A stretch of DNA of 64,000 bases from JAOUEA01 sp963734685. Its GTDB lineage: Bacteria; Actinomycetota; UBA4738; HRBIN12. The DNA is taken from positions 620,001-684,000 of the forward strand of contig CAVTIC010000007.1 in assembly GCA_963734685.1 (NCBI GenBank), written 5' to 3'. Shown here piece after piece: positions 7,859 through 15,443 of this stretch (its first letter is position 1; every line of letters begins with the position of its first letter). The translations under genes and the position numbers were made by a program. The notes beneath the pieces were generated by a model. It did not search any database. It worked only from the letters and a program-made list of their open reading frames with translations, and was not told where the DNA came from.

Positions 7859-8701
7859 GTGGAGTTGCCTGAAGTCGAAGTGATGCGGCGCGACCTCGAG
7901 AAGGACGTCGTCGGCCTCCGCATCAAGGAGGCCGAGGTCAAGAGCTCGAAGAACGCGATGCGGGTGATCCGACGTCACAAGACACGGAAGGACTTCACGT
8001 CGCGGCTGGTGGGCCGCAAGGTCACGAAGGTCGAGCGCCGAGGCAAGTACGTGCTCATGACGCTCGATTCGGGCGACGTGCTGGTCGTGCACTTCGGCAT
8101 GAGCGGACAGTTCCATCGAGGCACCGGACGAGTGGCGCTCCCTGCACACACGCACGTCGTCCTCACGTTCCAGCAGCGGGGCGACCTCCGATACGTCGAC
8201 CCCCGGACGTTCGGGGAGATGTTCGTGACCGACGGCGACGACCTCGGGAAGGTCAAGGAGCTGCAGCACCTCGCGATCGATCCACTCGACCAGGTGTTCA
8301 CCTGGCCCACCTTCCAGTACCTGCTCGCACAGCGTGCGTCGAAGATGAAGCAGCTGCTGATGGACCAGAAGTTCATCTCGGGACTCGGCAACATCTACTC
8401 CGACGAGGTCTTGTTCCATGCGGGCATCAGGTTCGACCGCATGAGCGACACGTTGTCCTCGCAGGAGGTTCGGCGCCTCTACCGAGCGATCCAGGAGGTG
8501 CTGCAGGAAGCGATCAAGCTGCGTGGCACGACCCTCGAGGACGAGGCCTATGTCGACCTGTTCGGGAAACCGGGCGAGTACGGTGCCGAGCTCAAGGTCT
8601 ACGGGCGCGAGGGGCTTCCTTGCCGGCGATGCCGCACACCGATCCAGACCGTGAAGATCTCACAGCGGAACTCCTACTTCTGCCCGCAATGCCAGAGCTG
8701 A
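7859..8701 (+). CDS. mutM: Fpg/Nei-family DNA glycosylase lacking the N-terminal catalytic proline
   Basis: The protein has the Fpg fold: N-terminal ELPEVE, the RRGKY lysine (Lys63), HFGMSG, the H2TH helix GLGNIYSDEVLFHAG, and a C-terminal zinc finger with Cys255, 258, 275 and 278 and the lesion-binding Arg270. Canonical Fpg starts Met-Pro-Glu and uses Pro2 as nucleophile to excise 8-oxoguanine. Here the start codon is followed directly by Glu, so the proline is absent. No in-frame alternative start exists: the frame is closed by TGA at 7844-7846 with no NTG between. Either this clade uses altered chemistry, binds lesions without excision, or the sequence has lost three bases. Located between rnc and smc, as in mycobacteria. 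Confidence 0.82.
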   Translation: MELPEVEVMRRDLEKDVVGLRIKEAEVKSSKNAMRVIRRHKTRKDFTSRLVGRKVTKVERRGKYVLMTLDSGDVLVVHFGMSGQFHRGTGRVALPAHTHVVLTFQQRGDLRYVDPRTFGEMFVTDGDDLGKVKELQHLAIDPLDQVFTWPTFQYLLAQRASKMKQLLMDQKFISGLGNIYSDEVLFHAGIRFDRMSDTLSSQEVRRLYRAIQEVLQEAIKLRGTTLEDEAYVDLFGKPGEYGAELKVYGREGLPCRRCRTPIQTVKISQRNSYFCPQCQS

Positions 8702-8732
8702 GCGGTTCGCAGCCCTCGGCGTCAGCGACCGC

Positions 8733-9320
8733 TCAGATGAGCTCGGCGCCGGCGTCCCGCATGCGGGCCAACGCGGCCGGTCCGTCGCCCGGCTGCAGGT
8801 CCACCGCGCGGACCGCCTCGGTCAGCACCTCGACGGGGTAGCCGAGCATGCGGGCGTCGAGCACCGTCTCCACGACGCAGTAGTCGGTCGCCAGGCCGCA
8901 GATCACGAGCCGCTCGATGCCGTTGGCGACGAGCATCTCATGCAGGATCGTGTCCCCCCGCTCGCCCGACAGCGGATCGCGCACGCTGAACCCCGAGTAC
9001 CCGTCGCGCCCGTCATGCCCTTTGCGCACCACTTCGTGGTCCGTGACGAGCAGGTCGGGATGGAACGCCGCCCCGTCGGTGCCGGCCACGCAGTGAACGG
9101 GCCAGATTCCCCCATCCTGCTGGAAGTGCGGGGTGTGCTCCGGGTGCCAGTCTTGCGTGTAGACGACGAGTCCCCCCGCCGCCCTCGCCTTCTCGACCTC
9201 GGTGTTCACGACGGGCACCACCTGCTCGCCACCATCCACGTACAGGGTGCCGGCGGGATCGGCGAAGTCGTTCTGCACGTCGACGACGAGCAGCGCGGCG
9301 CGGGCGTCGTAGCTGGTCAT
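8733..9320 (-). CDS. pncA: Nicotinamidase
   Basis: This isochorismatase-fold hydrolase of 195 residues should deamidate nicotinamide to nicotinate for NAD salvage. The catalytic triad is visible as Asp14 (VVDVQNDF), Lys100 (VVRKGH) and Cys148 (ATDYCV). Metal ligands are Asp57 and His59 in DWHPEH, His65, and probably His76 in WPVHC. The ATG at 9320 lies exactly 7 nt after a TAGGCT -10 box, supporting a leaderless start over the upstream in-frame ATG. It is inserted on the opposite strand between mutM and acyP. Confidence 0.93.
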   Translation of the reverse strand: MTSYDARAALLVVDVQNDFADPAGTLYVDGGEQVVPVVNTEVEKARAAGGLVVYTQDWHPEHTPHFQQDGGIWPVHCVAGTDGAAFHPDLLVTDHEVVRKGHDGRDGYSGFSVRDPLSGERGDTILHEMLVANGIERLVICGLATDYCVVETVLDARMLGYPVEVLTEAVRAVDLQPGDGPAALARMRDAGAELI

Positions 9321-9327
9321 CGAGTGA

Positions 9328-9333
9328 AGCCTA
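9328..9333 (-). promoter_or_regulatory. -10 element for pncA (leaderless start)
   Basis: TAGGCT on the minus strand, 7 nt before the pncA ATG. Confidence 0.5.
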
Positions 9334-9382
9334 CAGAACGACAGCGGGGCCACCCGGCGTGTGGGGATGCCACGATGGAGGC

Positions 9383-9652
9383 ATGCGACGGGTGCATGTC
9401 GAGGTGACGGGCCGGGTGCAGGGAGTGTTCTACCGGGCCTCCTGCGTCGAGCGCGCTCGCGCGCTCGAGCTCACGGGATGGGTCCGCAACGCGCTCGACG
9501 GTCGCGTGGAAGCAGAGTTCGAAGGGCCCGCCGACAGGGTTCAGGCGATGATCGAATGGTGTCGCCACGGCCCCTCCGGCGCCCGGGTCGACGACGTGTT
9601 GGTTCGGGAGGAACCCCCTACCGGCGATGGCGAGTTCAGGGTCGTCCGCTGA
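9383..9652 (+). CDS. acyP: Acylphosphatase
   Basis: Acylphosphatase hydrolyses carboxyl-phosphate bonds in small metabolites. At 89 residues it is the usual size. The catalytic arginine is in GRVQGVFYR and the asparagine in GWVRNALDG. The ATG at 9383 is preceded at close distance by GGAGG. Its place upstream of smc matches mycobacteria (acyP-smc-ftsY), and only a 110-bp spacer separates them here. Confidence 0.93.
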   Translation: MRRVHVEVTGRVQGVFYRASCVERARALELTGWVRNALDGRVEAEFEGPADRVQAMIEWCRHGPSGARVDDVLVREEPPTGDGEFRVVR

Positions 9653-9669
9653 CGGCCGGCTTCTGTTCG

Positions 9670-9727
9670 GCCGAAGGCGGTAGCGCCTCCACAGCGCTCA
9701 TGAAGCCGAAGGCGGTAGCGCTTCCAC
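9670..9727 (+). repeat. Pair of 23-bp direct repeats between acyP and smc
   Basis: Two copies (9670-9692 and 9705-9727) of a 23-bp unit starting GCCGAAGGCGGTAGCGC differ at one base and are offset by 35 bp. Each copy contains a short GGCG/CGCC or GAAGGCG/CGCTTCC dyad. They lie 22 nt upstream of the smc -10 box. Two copies are too few for a CRISPR array; an operator pair or a fragment of a dispersed repeat is possible. Confidence 0.6.
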
Positions 9728-9748
9728 CAGCCAGAATCACATCCCTGT

Positions 9749-9754
9749 TAGCAT
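9749..9754 (+). promoter_or_regulatory. -10 element for smc (leaderless start)
   Basis: TAGCAT ends 8 nt before the smc ATG at 9763 and no Shine-Dalgarno sequence is present. Confidence 0.45.
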
Positions 9755-9762
9755 CCGCCCAC

Positions 9763-12700
9763 ATGTTCCTCCGGTCGATCACGATCCGCGGGTTCAAATC
9801 GTTCGCGGACAAGACGGTGCTCGAGTTCATCCCGGGTGTCTCGGTCATCGTGGGACCCAACGGATCGGGCAAGTCGAACCTCGTCGATGCGATCAGCTGG
9901 GTACTCGGCGAGCAGGGCGCCCGATCGCTGCGCGGAGGGCACATGGCCGACGTGATCTTCGCCGGCACGCCGTCGCGCCCGGCGCTGGGCATGGCGGAGG
10001 TGAAGCTGGTGATCGACAACTCGGCCGGCAAGATCCCCGTACCGATGAGCGAGATCGAGGTCGCGCGCACGATCTTTCGCTCCGGCGAGTCCGAGTACCG
10101 CATCAACGGCCAGGTCGTGCGGCTGCTCGACGTGCAGGAGCTGCTGAGTGAGACGGGCATCGGGCGCGCGCTGCACACGGTGGTCGGACAGGGCCAGCTC
10201 GAGGAGGTGCTCCTCGCCAAACCGGAGGACCGTCGCAAGTACATCGAGGAGGCCGCCGGCATCGCCAAGCACCGCCGCCGCAAGGAGCGAGCAGAGCGCA
10301 AACTCGCCGGGCTCGACCAGGACCTGCTCCGACTCGCCGACGTGCTCGCCGAGCTGCGCCGGCAGCTGAAGCCGCTTCAGCAGCAGGCCGAGATGGCCAA
10401 GAAACACGAGACGCTGACCACCGAGGCCGAGAGCCTGTCGCGCCAGCTCGCGGCGGCCAGGCTCCGCGCGCTGCTGCGCGAGAAGGAACGCCGAGCCGAA
10501 GGGTGGCAGCGGGGCCTCGACGAGCGCACGGCCGCCCGTGAGCGCCTCGACTCGCTCGACGGCGACGTGCTGGCGGCGGCCGACGCGCGCGCCGTGGCAT
10601 CGACGGCTCTCGCGACCGCGGAGATCGAGGTCCGGAGCACCGTCGAAGATCGCCGACGCGCCGAACAGGCCTTCCGAGAGACGGTGGAGCAGGAGGGCGC
10701 CGCGCATGAGCAGCTGGCCTCAGAGGCGACCCGAGCCGCTCGCGTCGACGCCGTCGACGACGAGATCGTGCGCATCGAGGGCGAACTGTCGACCGTCGTG
10801 AACGAGCTCGAAGGCAGCGAACGCGAGCTCGAGGGCGCCGAGCGCACGTTCCGTGAGGCAGAGCAGGATCGTCAACGCATCGAGGAGATGCGTCGTCGCG
10901 TCGGCGAGGAAGCGGCGGGGCGACGGGCCGAGGTCGAAGCCCTCGAGCGTTCACTCGCGTCGAGCGAGCGTGAGCGCGGGCGCCTGGCCGACTCGCTCAC
11001 GGCGGTTCGCGCGCGCATCGAGGAGGTCGAGGCCGAGCGTCTCGGCCTCGAGGGCGAGATCGAGACGTTCGACGACCGCTCCGCTCCCATGAGCGAGAAG
11101 CGCGCAGCGCTCGAGATCGAGCGGCGAGGGCTGGTCGACAGGATCGAGGAACTCGACGACGTGCGCCGTCGCCACGAGGCGCGTCGCGACCTGCTCGAGG
11201 CGCGTCGCCGGGACATCGAGGAGACGGCTGGGTCACGCTTCCTCACGGGGCACAAGGGCCGCGCGATCGGCTTGCTCAAGGACCTGATCGAGGTGCGGCC
11301 CGGCCTCGAGCGCGCGCTCGTCGCTGCGCTCGGCCCGCTCGCCGACTCGGTCGTGTACGAGGACGCCGTCCGTGCCCTGGCCGACGCTCCTGAGGGCGAC
11401 GGTGCGATCTTCGCGATCGCCTCGGGGGGCCCCGTGCCGCTGGGGCTCGCCGGCGAGCGCACGCTGCTCGCGGAGGTCGATGCCGAGCCGGCCGCCAGGG
11501 GCATCGCCAGCACCCTCCTGCGCGACGTGTACCTGGCCGCCACCGTTGCCGAGGCGGTCGAGAAACAGCATCGGCACCCCGGCGCCTCGTTCGTCACGCA
11601 CGAGGGCGTGCTCGTGGGTCCGGCGGTGATCCACACCGCGAAGGAAACCGACGCGCGCGCCCGAGAGATCCGAGCGGAGCTGCAGGTCGTCGCGCACGAC
11701 CTCTCGGCCACGCTGAACACCTTGAAGCCGAAGCGGGAACGCCTCGACGAGATCGGCGGCGAGGTCGACTTCCTGCGGGAACAGATCGAGGCCGCGGACT
11801 CCGAGATCACCGCGGTCGCCGACCGCCTCGGTGGACTCGAGCGTGAACTCACCGGCATGCGCAAGGAAGAGGAGCTCCTCGCCCAGCGCCTCGCGGTCCT
11901 CGACGAGACGGTCGCCGTGGCCCGCGAGCGCCTCGTCGCGCTCGGGCCGACCACGCTCGAGCCGATCCCCGACCTTCCTCCGACACCGCAACCTCCCGTC
12001 TCGGCCCGGGTGGTCGTCGAGACACTGCGGCGCGACCGGTCGGCGCACGACGCCCGCCTCGCCGTGCTGAGAGCCGAGCGCGACGTCTTGGCGGCCCACG
12101 ACCCCGTCGTCATGCGCGCCGCGCTCGAGGCCGCCGAGACCGCTCGTGCGGTCGCCGAGGCCGAGGTCGCCCGCGCCGAGGCGGCGGCCAACGATGCTGC
12201 GGCCGCCCGCGAGGCCGCGGCCGCCACCGAGCGCGAGACCGCGGCGCGGGAGGCCGCCGTCAACAAGGCCTGGCGCGACGCGTCGACCGAGCTCGAACGA
12301 CTGCGCGAGGCCTACGAGGGCGATGACCGCACGCGAGGCGACATCGAGCGGCGCATCGATGAAGCCGAGCGCTTGATCCGCGAGGGGCATCATGCCGATC
12401 CCGAGACACTCGTCGGCGAGTTGCGCAACGATGACTCCGTCGAGTCCATCGAGAAGCGATCCGAGCTCGTGCAGCGGCGTCTCGCCCTCCTCGGGCGCGT
12501 GAACCTGCTCGCGACCGGCGAGTTCGAGGCACTTCAGGAGCGGCATGACTTCATGACCCGCGAGCTCGACGATGTGAAGAAGGCGCGACGCGACCTGCTC
12601 GAGGTGATCGCGCAAGTGGACCGCGAGATCACCGAAACCTTCACCACCGCCTATCGGGACGTCGCGGTCCAGTTCGAGCGCTTGATCAAGGATCTCTTCC

Positions 12701-13212
12701 CGGGGGGTGACGGTCGGCTCGTGCTCATCGATCCGGCCGAGCCCCTCACGAGCGGCATCGAGATCGAGGCCAGCCCCGGCCGCAAGCGGGTGCGGCGCAT
12801 CTCCTTGCTCTCGGGAGGAGAACGCTCGCTCACGGCGATGGCGTTCCTCTTCGCGATCTTCACGGCCAGGCCCTCACCCTTCTACCTGATGGACGAGGTC
12901 GAACCCGCGCTCGACGACGTGAACCTGCACCGGTTCCTGAGGCTGGTCGAGGGCTTCGCGAGCGAATCGCAGGTGCTGATCGTCACGCACCAGAAGCGCA
13001 CGATGGAGATCGCCGCGATGATGTACGGCATCTCGCTCAACAAGGACGGCACCACGAAGGTCGTGGCCCAGCAGCACGAGCATCCCACGCCGCTCGAGAT
13101 CGACGCGCGGCTCGAGGGCGAGCGGGAAGCCGCAGCAGCCGCGTCCGCCCCGCAGACCTCAGCCGACGACGAGCCCGTGGTCGAGGTGCCAGAAGGCGAA
13201 CCGGTCGGCTAG
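9763..13212 (+). CDS. smc: Chromosome segregation protein SMC
   Basis: SMC is the condensin ATPase that compacts and resolves the chromosome. This 1149-residue protein has the full layout: Walker A GPNGSGKS (31-38), a long coiled coil, a hinge at about 489-630 beginning near FLTGHKGRA, a second coiled coil rich in Ala, Glu and Arg, the ABC signature LLSGGERS near 1015-1022 and Walker B FYLMDEVEPALDD near 1038. The start at 9763 begins the canonical MFLRSITIRGFKSF head; a much longer in-frame extension overlaps acyP in another frame and is rejected. Its TAG stop is also the first part of the ftsY -10 box. scpA/scpB are not in the window. Confidence 0.96.
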   Translation: MFLRSITIRGFKSFADKTVLEFIPGVSVIVGPNGSGKSNLVDAISWVLGEQGARSLRGGHMADVIFAGTPSRPALGMAEVKLVIDNSAGKIPVPMSEIEVARTIFRSGESEYRINGQVVRLLDVQELLSETGIGRALHTVVGQGQLEEVLLAKPEDRRKYIEEAAGIAKHRRRKERAERKLAGLDQDLLRLADVLAELRRQLKPLQQQAEMAKKHETLTTEAESLSRQLAAARLRALLREKERRAEGWQRGLDERTAARERLDSLDGDVLAAADARAVASTALATAEIEVRSTVEDRRRAEQAFRETVEQEGAAHEQLASEATRAARVDAVDDEIVRIEGELSTVVNELEGSERELEGAERTFREAEQDRQRIEEMRRRVGEEAAGRRAEVEALERSLASSERERGRLADSLTAVRARIEEVEAERLGLEGEIETFDDRSAPMSEKRAALEIERRGLVDRIEELDDVRRRHEARRDLLEARRRDIEETAGSRFLTGHKGRAIGLLKDLIEVRPGLERALVAALGPLADSVVYEDAVRALADAPEGDGAIFAIASGGPVPLGLAGERTLLAEVDAEPAARGIASTLLRDVYLAATVAEAVEKQHRHPGASFVTHEGVLVGPAVIHTAKETDARAREIRAELQVVAHDLSATLNTLKPKRERLDEIGGEVDFLREQIEAADSEITAVADRLGGLERELTGMRKEEELLAQRLAVLDETVAVARERLVALGPTTLEPIPDLPPTPQPPVSARVVVETLRRDRSAHDARLAVLRAERDVLAAHDPVVMRAALEAAETARAVAEAEVARAEAAANDAAAAREAAAATERETAAREAAVNKAWRDASTELERLREAYEGDDRTRGDIERRIDEAERLIREGHHADPETLVGELRNDDSVESIEKRSELVQRRLALLGRVNLLATGEFEALQERHDFMTRELDDVKKARRDLLEVIAQVDREITETFTTAYRDVAVQFERLIKDLFPGGDGRLVLIDPAEPLTSGIEIEASPGRKRVRRISLLSGGERSLTAMAFLFAIFTARPSPFYLMDEVEPALDDVNLHRFLRLVEGFASESQVLIVTHQKRTMEIAAMMYGISLNKDGTTKVVAQQHEHPTPLEIDARLEGEREAAAAASAPQTSADDEPVVEVPEGEPVG

Positions 13213-13215
13213 CCT
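13210..13215 (+). promoter_or_regulatory. -10 element for ftsY overlapping the smc stop codon
   Basis: TAGCCT begins with the smc TAG stop (13210-13212) and ends 7 nt before the ftsY GTG, giving a leaderless ftsY mRNA. Confidence 0.5.
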
Positions 13216-13222
13216 CGCGCCC

Positions 13223-14284
13223 GTGACCTTCTACATCCTCATCTTCGCGCTCCTCGCGGTGCTGGCCGTCGTCGCCTTCCTCACGCTCCGTTCGTCCCGT
13301 CGATCGCGGATGGGCGAGCTCGAGCGCGAGACGCACACGGGCAGAGGACACGTGCGACCTCCGACGCCGATGCATCCTGCGAAGCAGCGACACGAGCCGG
13401 CTCGGCACGAGCCTGGGCCGTCGGGAGGGGTCTTCCACAAGGACGGTCTCGGTGCCAAGGTCAAGGCGCTGTTCAAAGGTGGTGCCGGTGAGGAGTCGTG
13501 GTCGCGGCTCGAGGATCTCCTGATCAAGGCCGACGTCGGTCCCAAGGGGGCGGCGGACCTCGTGGCGCGGGTGCGTTCCGACATCACTTCGGGGGCCGAC
13601 CCGGTGGCGTCGTTGCGCGATGAGATCGTCGAGGTGCTCGGGCCCGACGAACCGTTGCGCCTGCCGTCGGGACGGCCAGGGGTCGTCCTGGTGGTGGGGG
13701 TGAACGGCTCGGGGAAGACCACCACGATCGGGAAGCTCGCGAAGCGTCTCACCGGTGAGGGGATGCAGGTGAGCCTCGCCGCGGCCGACACCTTCCGCGC
13801 GGCGGCGGGAGAGCAGCTCGAGGTCTGGGCCACGAGGGCGGGCGCACACGTCGTCGGTCAACAGCGCGGCGCCGATCCGAGCGCCGTGGCCTTCGACGCC
13901 GTGAGGTCGGCGACAGCTCGCGATGCCGACGTGCTGATCGTCGACACGGCGGGGCGGCTGCACACGAGGACGCCCCTCATGGACGAGCTCGCGAAGGTAA
14001 AGCGAGTGATCGAGAAGGCCGGTGGGCAGGTCGACGAGACCCTGCTCGTGCTCGATGCTCAGACAGGGCAGAATGGCATCGCGCAGGCGAGGGCCTTCAC
14101 CGAAGCGGTCGACGTCACGGGCGTGGTGCTCACGAAGACCGACGGCTCGGCCAAGGGAGGCGTCGTGCTCGCCGTGCGCGAGGAGTTGGGCGTGCCGGTG
14201 CGATACGTCGGGGTGGGCGAGGGCGCCGATGACCTACGGCCGTTCGAGGCCGCCGTGTTCGCCGACCGGCTCCTGTCCGACTAG
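13223..14284 (+). CDS. ftsY: Signal recognition particle receptor FtsY
   Basis: FtsY is the membrane-associated GTPase that docks SRP-ribosome complexes at the translocon. The 353-residue protein starts with a transmembrane helix (about residues 2-22), as in many actinobacterial FtsYs, then a charged linker, the N domain, and the G domain: P loop GVNGSGKTTT, DTFRAAAGEQL, DTAGRLHT and TKTDGSAKGG. It pairs with Ffh 1.2 kb downstream; a small two-component pair lies between them. Confidence 0.95.
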   Translation: MTFYILIFALLAVLAVVAFLTLRSSRRSRMGELERETHTGRGHVRPPTPMHPAKQRHEPARHEPGPSGGVFHKDGLGAKVKALFKGGAGEESWSRLEDLLIKADVGPKGAADLVARVRSDITSGADPVASLRDEIVEVLGPDEPLRLPSGRPGVVLVVGVNGSGKTTTIGKLAKRLTGEGMQVSLAAADTFRAAAGEQLEVWATRAGAHVVGQQRGADPSAVAFDAVRSATARDADVLIVDTAGRLHTRTPLMDELAKVKRVIEKAGGQVDETLLVLDAQTGQNGIAQARAFTEAVDVTGVVLTKTDGSAKGGVVLAVREELGVPVRYVGVGEGADDLRPFEAAVFADRLLSD

Positions 14285-14305
14285 CGACGACGAGCGGAGG
14301 GCCGC

Positions 14306-14695
14306 GTGGCGGGGGCGAGGATCCTGATCGTCGAGGATCACCCGACGATGCGCGAGGCGATGCGCCTGGTGCTCGAGGGCGAGGGATTCACGATCGAGGA
14401 GGCGGCCGACGGGCAGCGGGCGCTCGACATGGTCCGAGACGAGCCTCCCGACCTCGTCTTCCTCGACATGAACATCCCGGGGTCGAGCGGTGCGGAGGTG
14501 CTCGCCGCGCTCCGGGCCGACCCGGAGACCGCGGGCGTTCGGGTCATCATCGTGACCGCCGACGGAGAGGAAGGGCGCGAGCGCGCGATGTCGATGGGCG
14601 CCGACGAGTACTTCACGAAGCCGTTCAGCCCGATCACCTTGCTCCGTACGGTGGAGCAGGTGCTCAGCTCGCCGAGGCGCGAACCGGAAGCGTGA
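14306..14695 (+). CDS. Single-domain response regulator (receiver only)
   Basis: This 129-residue protein is only a CheY-like receiver: acidic pocket VEDH at 9-12, phosphoacceptor Asp54 in VFLDMNIPG, Thr84 and Lys105 (FTKPF). There is no DNA-binding or enzymatic output domain, so it must signal by protein contact or as a phosphorelay intermediate. The GTG start is 21 nt after ftsY. Its last 32 bp overlap, tail to tail, the soluble histidine kinase on the other strand, its most likely partner. Confidence 0.85.
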   Translation: MAGARILIVEDHPTMREAMRLVLEGEGFTIEEAADGQRALDMVRDEPPDLVFLDMNIPGSSGAEVLAALRADPETAGVRVIIVTADGEEGRERAMSMGADEYFTKPFSPITLLRTVEQVLSSPRREPEA

Positions 14696-15362
14696 CCCGG
14701 AACGTGGTGCCGCCCCCGGGCGTCGGCGCGGCGTCGATCTCGCCGCCGAGCGCGTCGACGATCCGACGCGTGATCGTGAGGCCGAGCCCCGTGCCCTCGG
14801 CCGATCTCGCCCCTTCGACGGTGCGGTAGAAGGGTTCGAAGACCCGTTCCCACTCGTCCTGGCGGATGCCGATGCCGCGATCGATCACCGAGATGCGAAG
14901 GCGATCCGCATCGTGGGGGTCGACCGCCACGGTCACCGGCGTGTCCTCACCGGAGTACTTCAGCGCGTTCGTCAGCAGGTTCGACAGGACCTGCGCCAGC
15001 CGCAGCGCATCAGTCTCGATCGACGGCGGCGCGTCTGCCGAGATGCGCAGCTCGATCCGATCGCCTCCGGGCAGCTCGCGGGCGACCCGTTCCAGGGTGG
15101 GAACGATGACGATCGCCTCGGGGGAGACCATGAGCTGCTGGTCGCCGAGGTTCTCCATCGTGATGAGGTCGTCGGCGAGTCGGATCAGCCGTTCGGTCTG
15201 CACCGCGATGACGCCGAGGTACTCGTCGATCTCCTCCTCGCTGAGCTCTCCGCGCCTGCGTTGCAGCATGTCGACGAACCCGCGGATCGCCGCGAGGGGC
15301 GCTCGCATCTCGTGACTGGTCACGGCGATCAGGCTCACGTCGCGAAGATCCGATCCCGCCAT
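14664..15362 (-). CDS. Soluble histidine kinase without a sensor domain
   Basis: The 232-residue protein consists of a HisKA dimerisation domain with phosphoacceptor His17 (TSHEMRAPLAAIRGF) and a HATPase domain with N box NLLTNALKYSG, G1 DRGIGI, F box FEPFYRT and G2 GTGLGL. There is no membrane segment or sensory domain, so it is cytoplasmic and must be controlled by another protein. The ATG at 15362 is preceded by a G-rich SD-like stretch. An in-frame extension upstream runs into the ffh leader on the other strand and is not supported. It converges on the receiver-only regulator. Confidence 0.83.
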   Translation of the reverse strand: MAGSDLRDVSLIAVTSHEMRAPLAAIRGFVDMLQRRRGELSEEEIDEYLGVIAVQTERLIRLADDLITMENLGDQQLMVSPEAIVIVPTLERVARELPGGDRIELRISADAPPSIETDALRLAQVLSNLLTNALKYSGEDTPVTVAVDPHDADRLRISVIDRGIGIRQDEWERVFEPFYRTVEGARSAEGTGLGLTITRRIVDALGGEIDAAPTPGGGTTFRVTLPVRASAS

Positions 15363-15375
15363 GGCACCCCCCCGG

Positions 15376-15385
15376 TAGAATCCTA
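15376..15385. promoter_or_regulatory. Overlapping divergent -10 boxes for ffh and the histidine kinase
   Basis: The plus strand reads TAGAAT (15376-15381) and the minus strand TAGGAT (15380-15385). The two boxes share bases and face opposite ways, so firing one should occlude the other. ffh would get a leader of about 55 nt. Confidence 0.3.
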
Positions 15386-15443
15386 TCCGGCGTCCCCCCG
15401 CCACGGGGAGTGCGCTCCCGTACGACACGACGACCGAGGATCG

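Noticed and set aside
7076..8419. A 447-codon frame opposite rnc and mutM
   Set aside because: Antisense to two genes with clear catalytic motifs; shadow frame.
9670..9727. CRISPR array
   Set aside because: Only two repeats with a 12-bp spacer and no cas genes.
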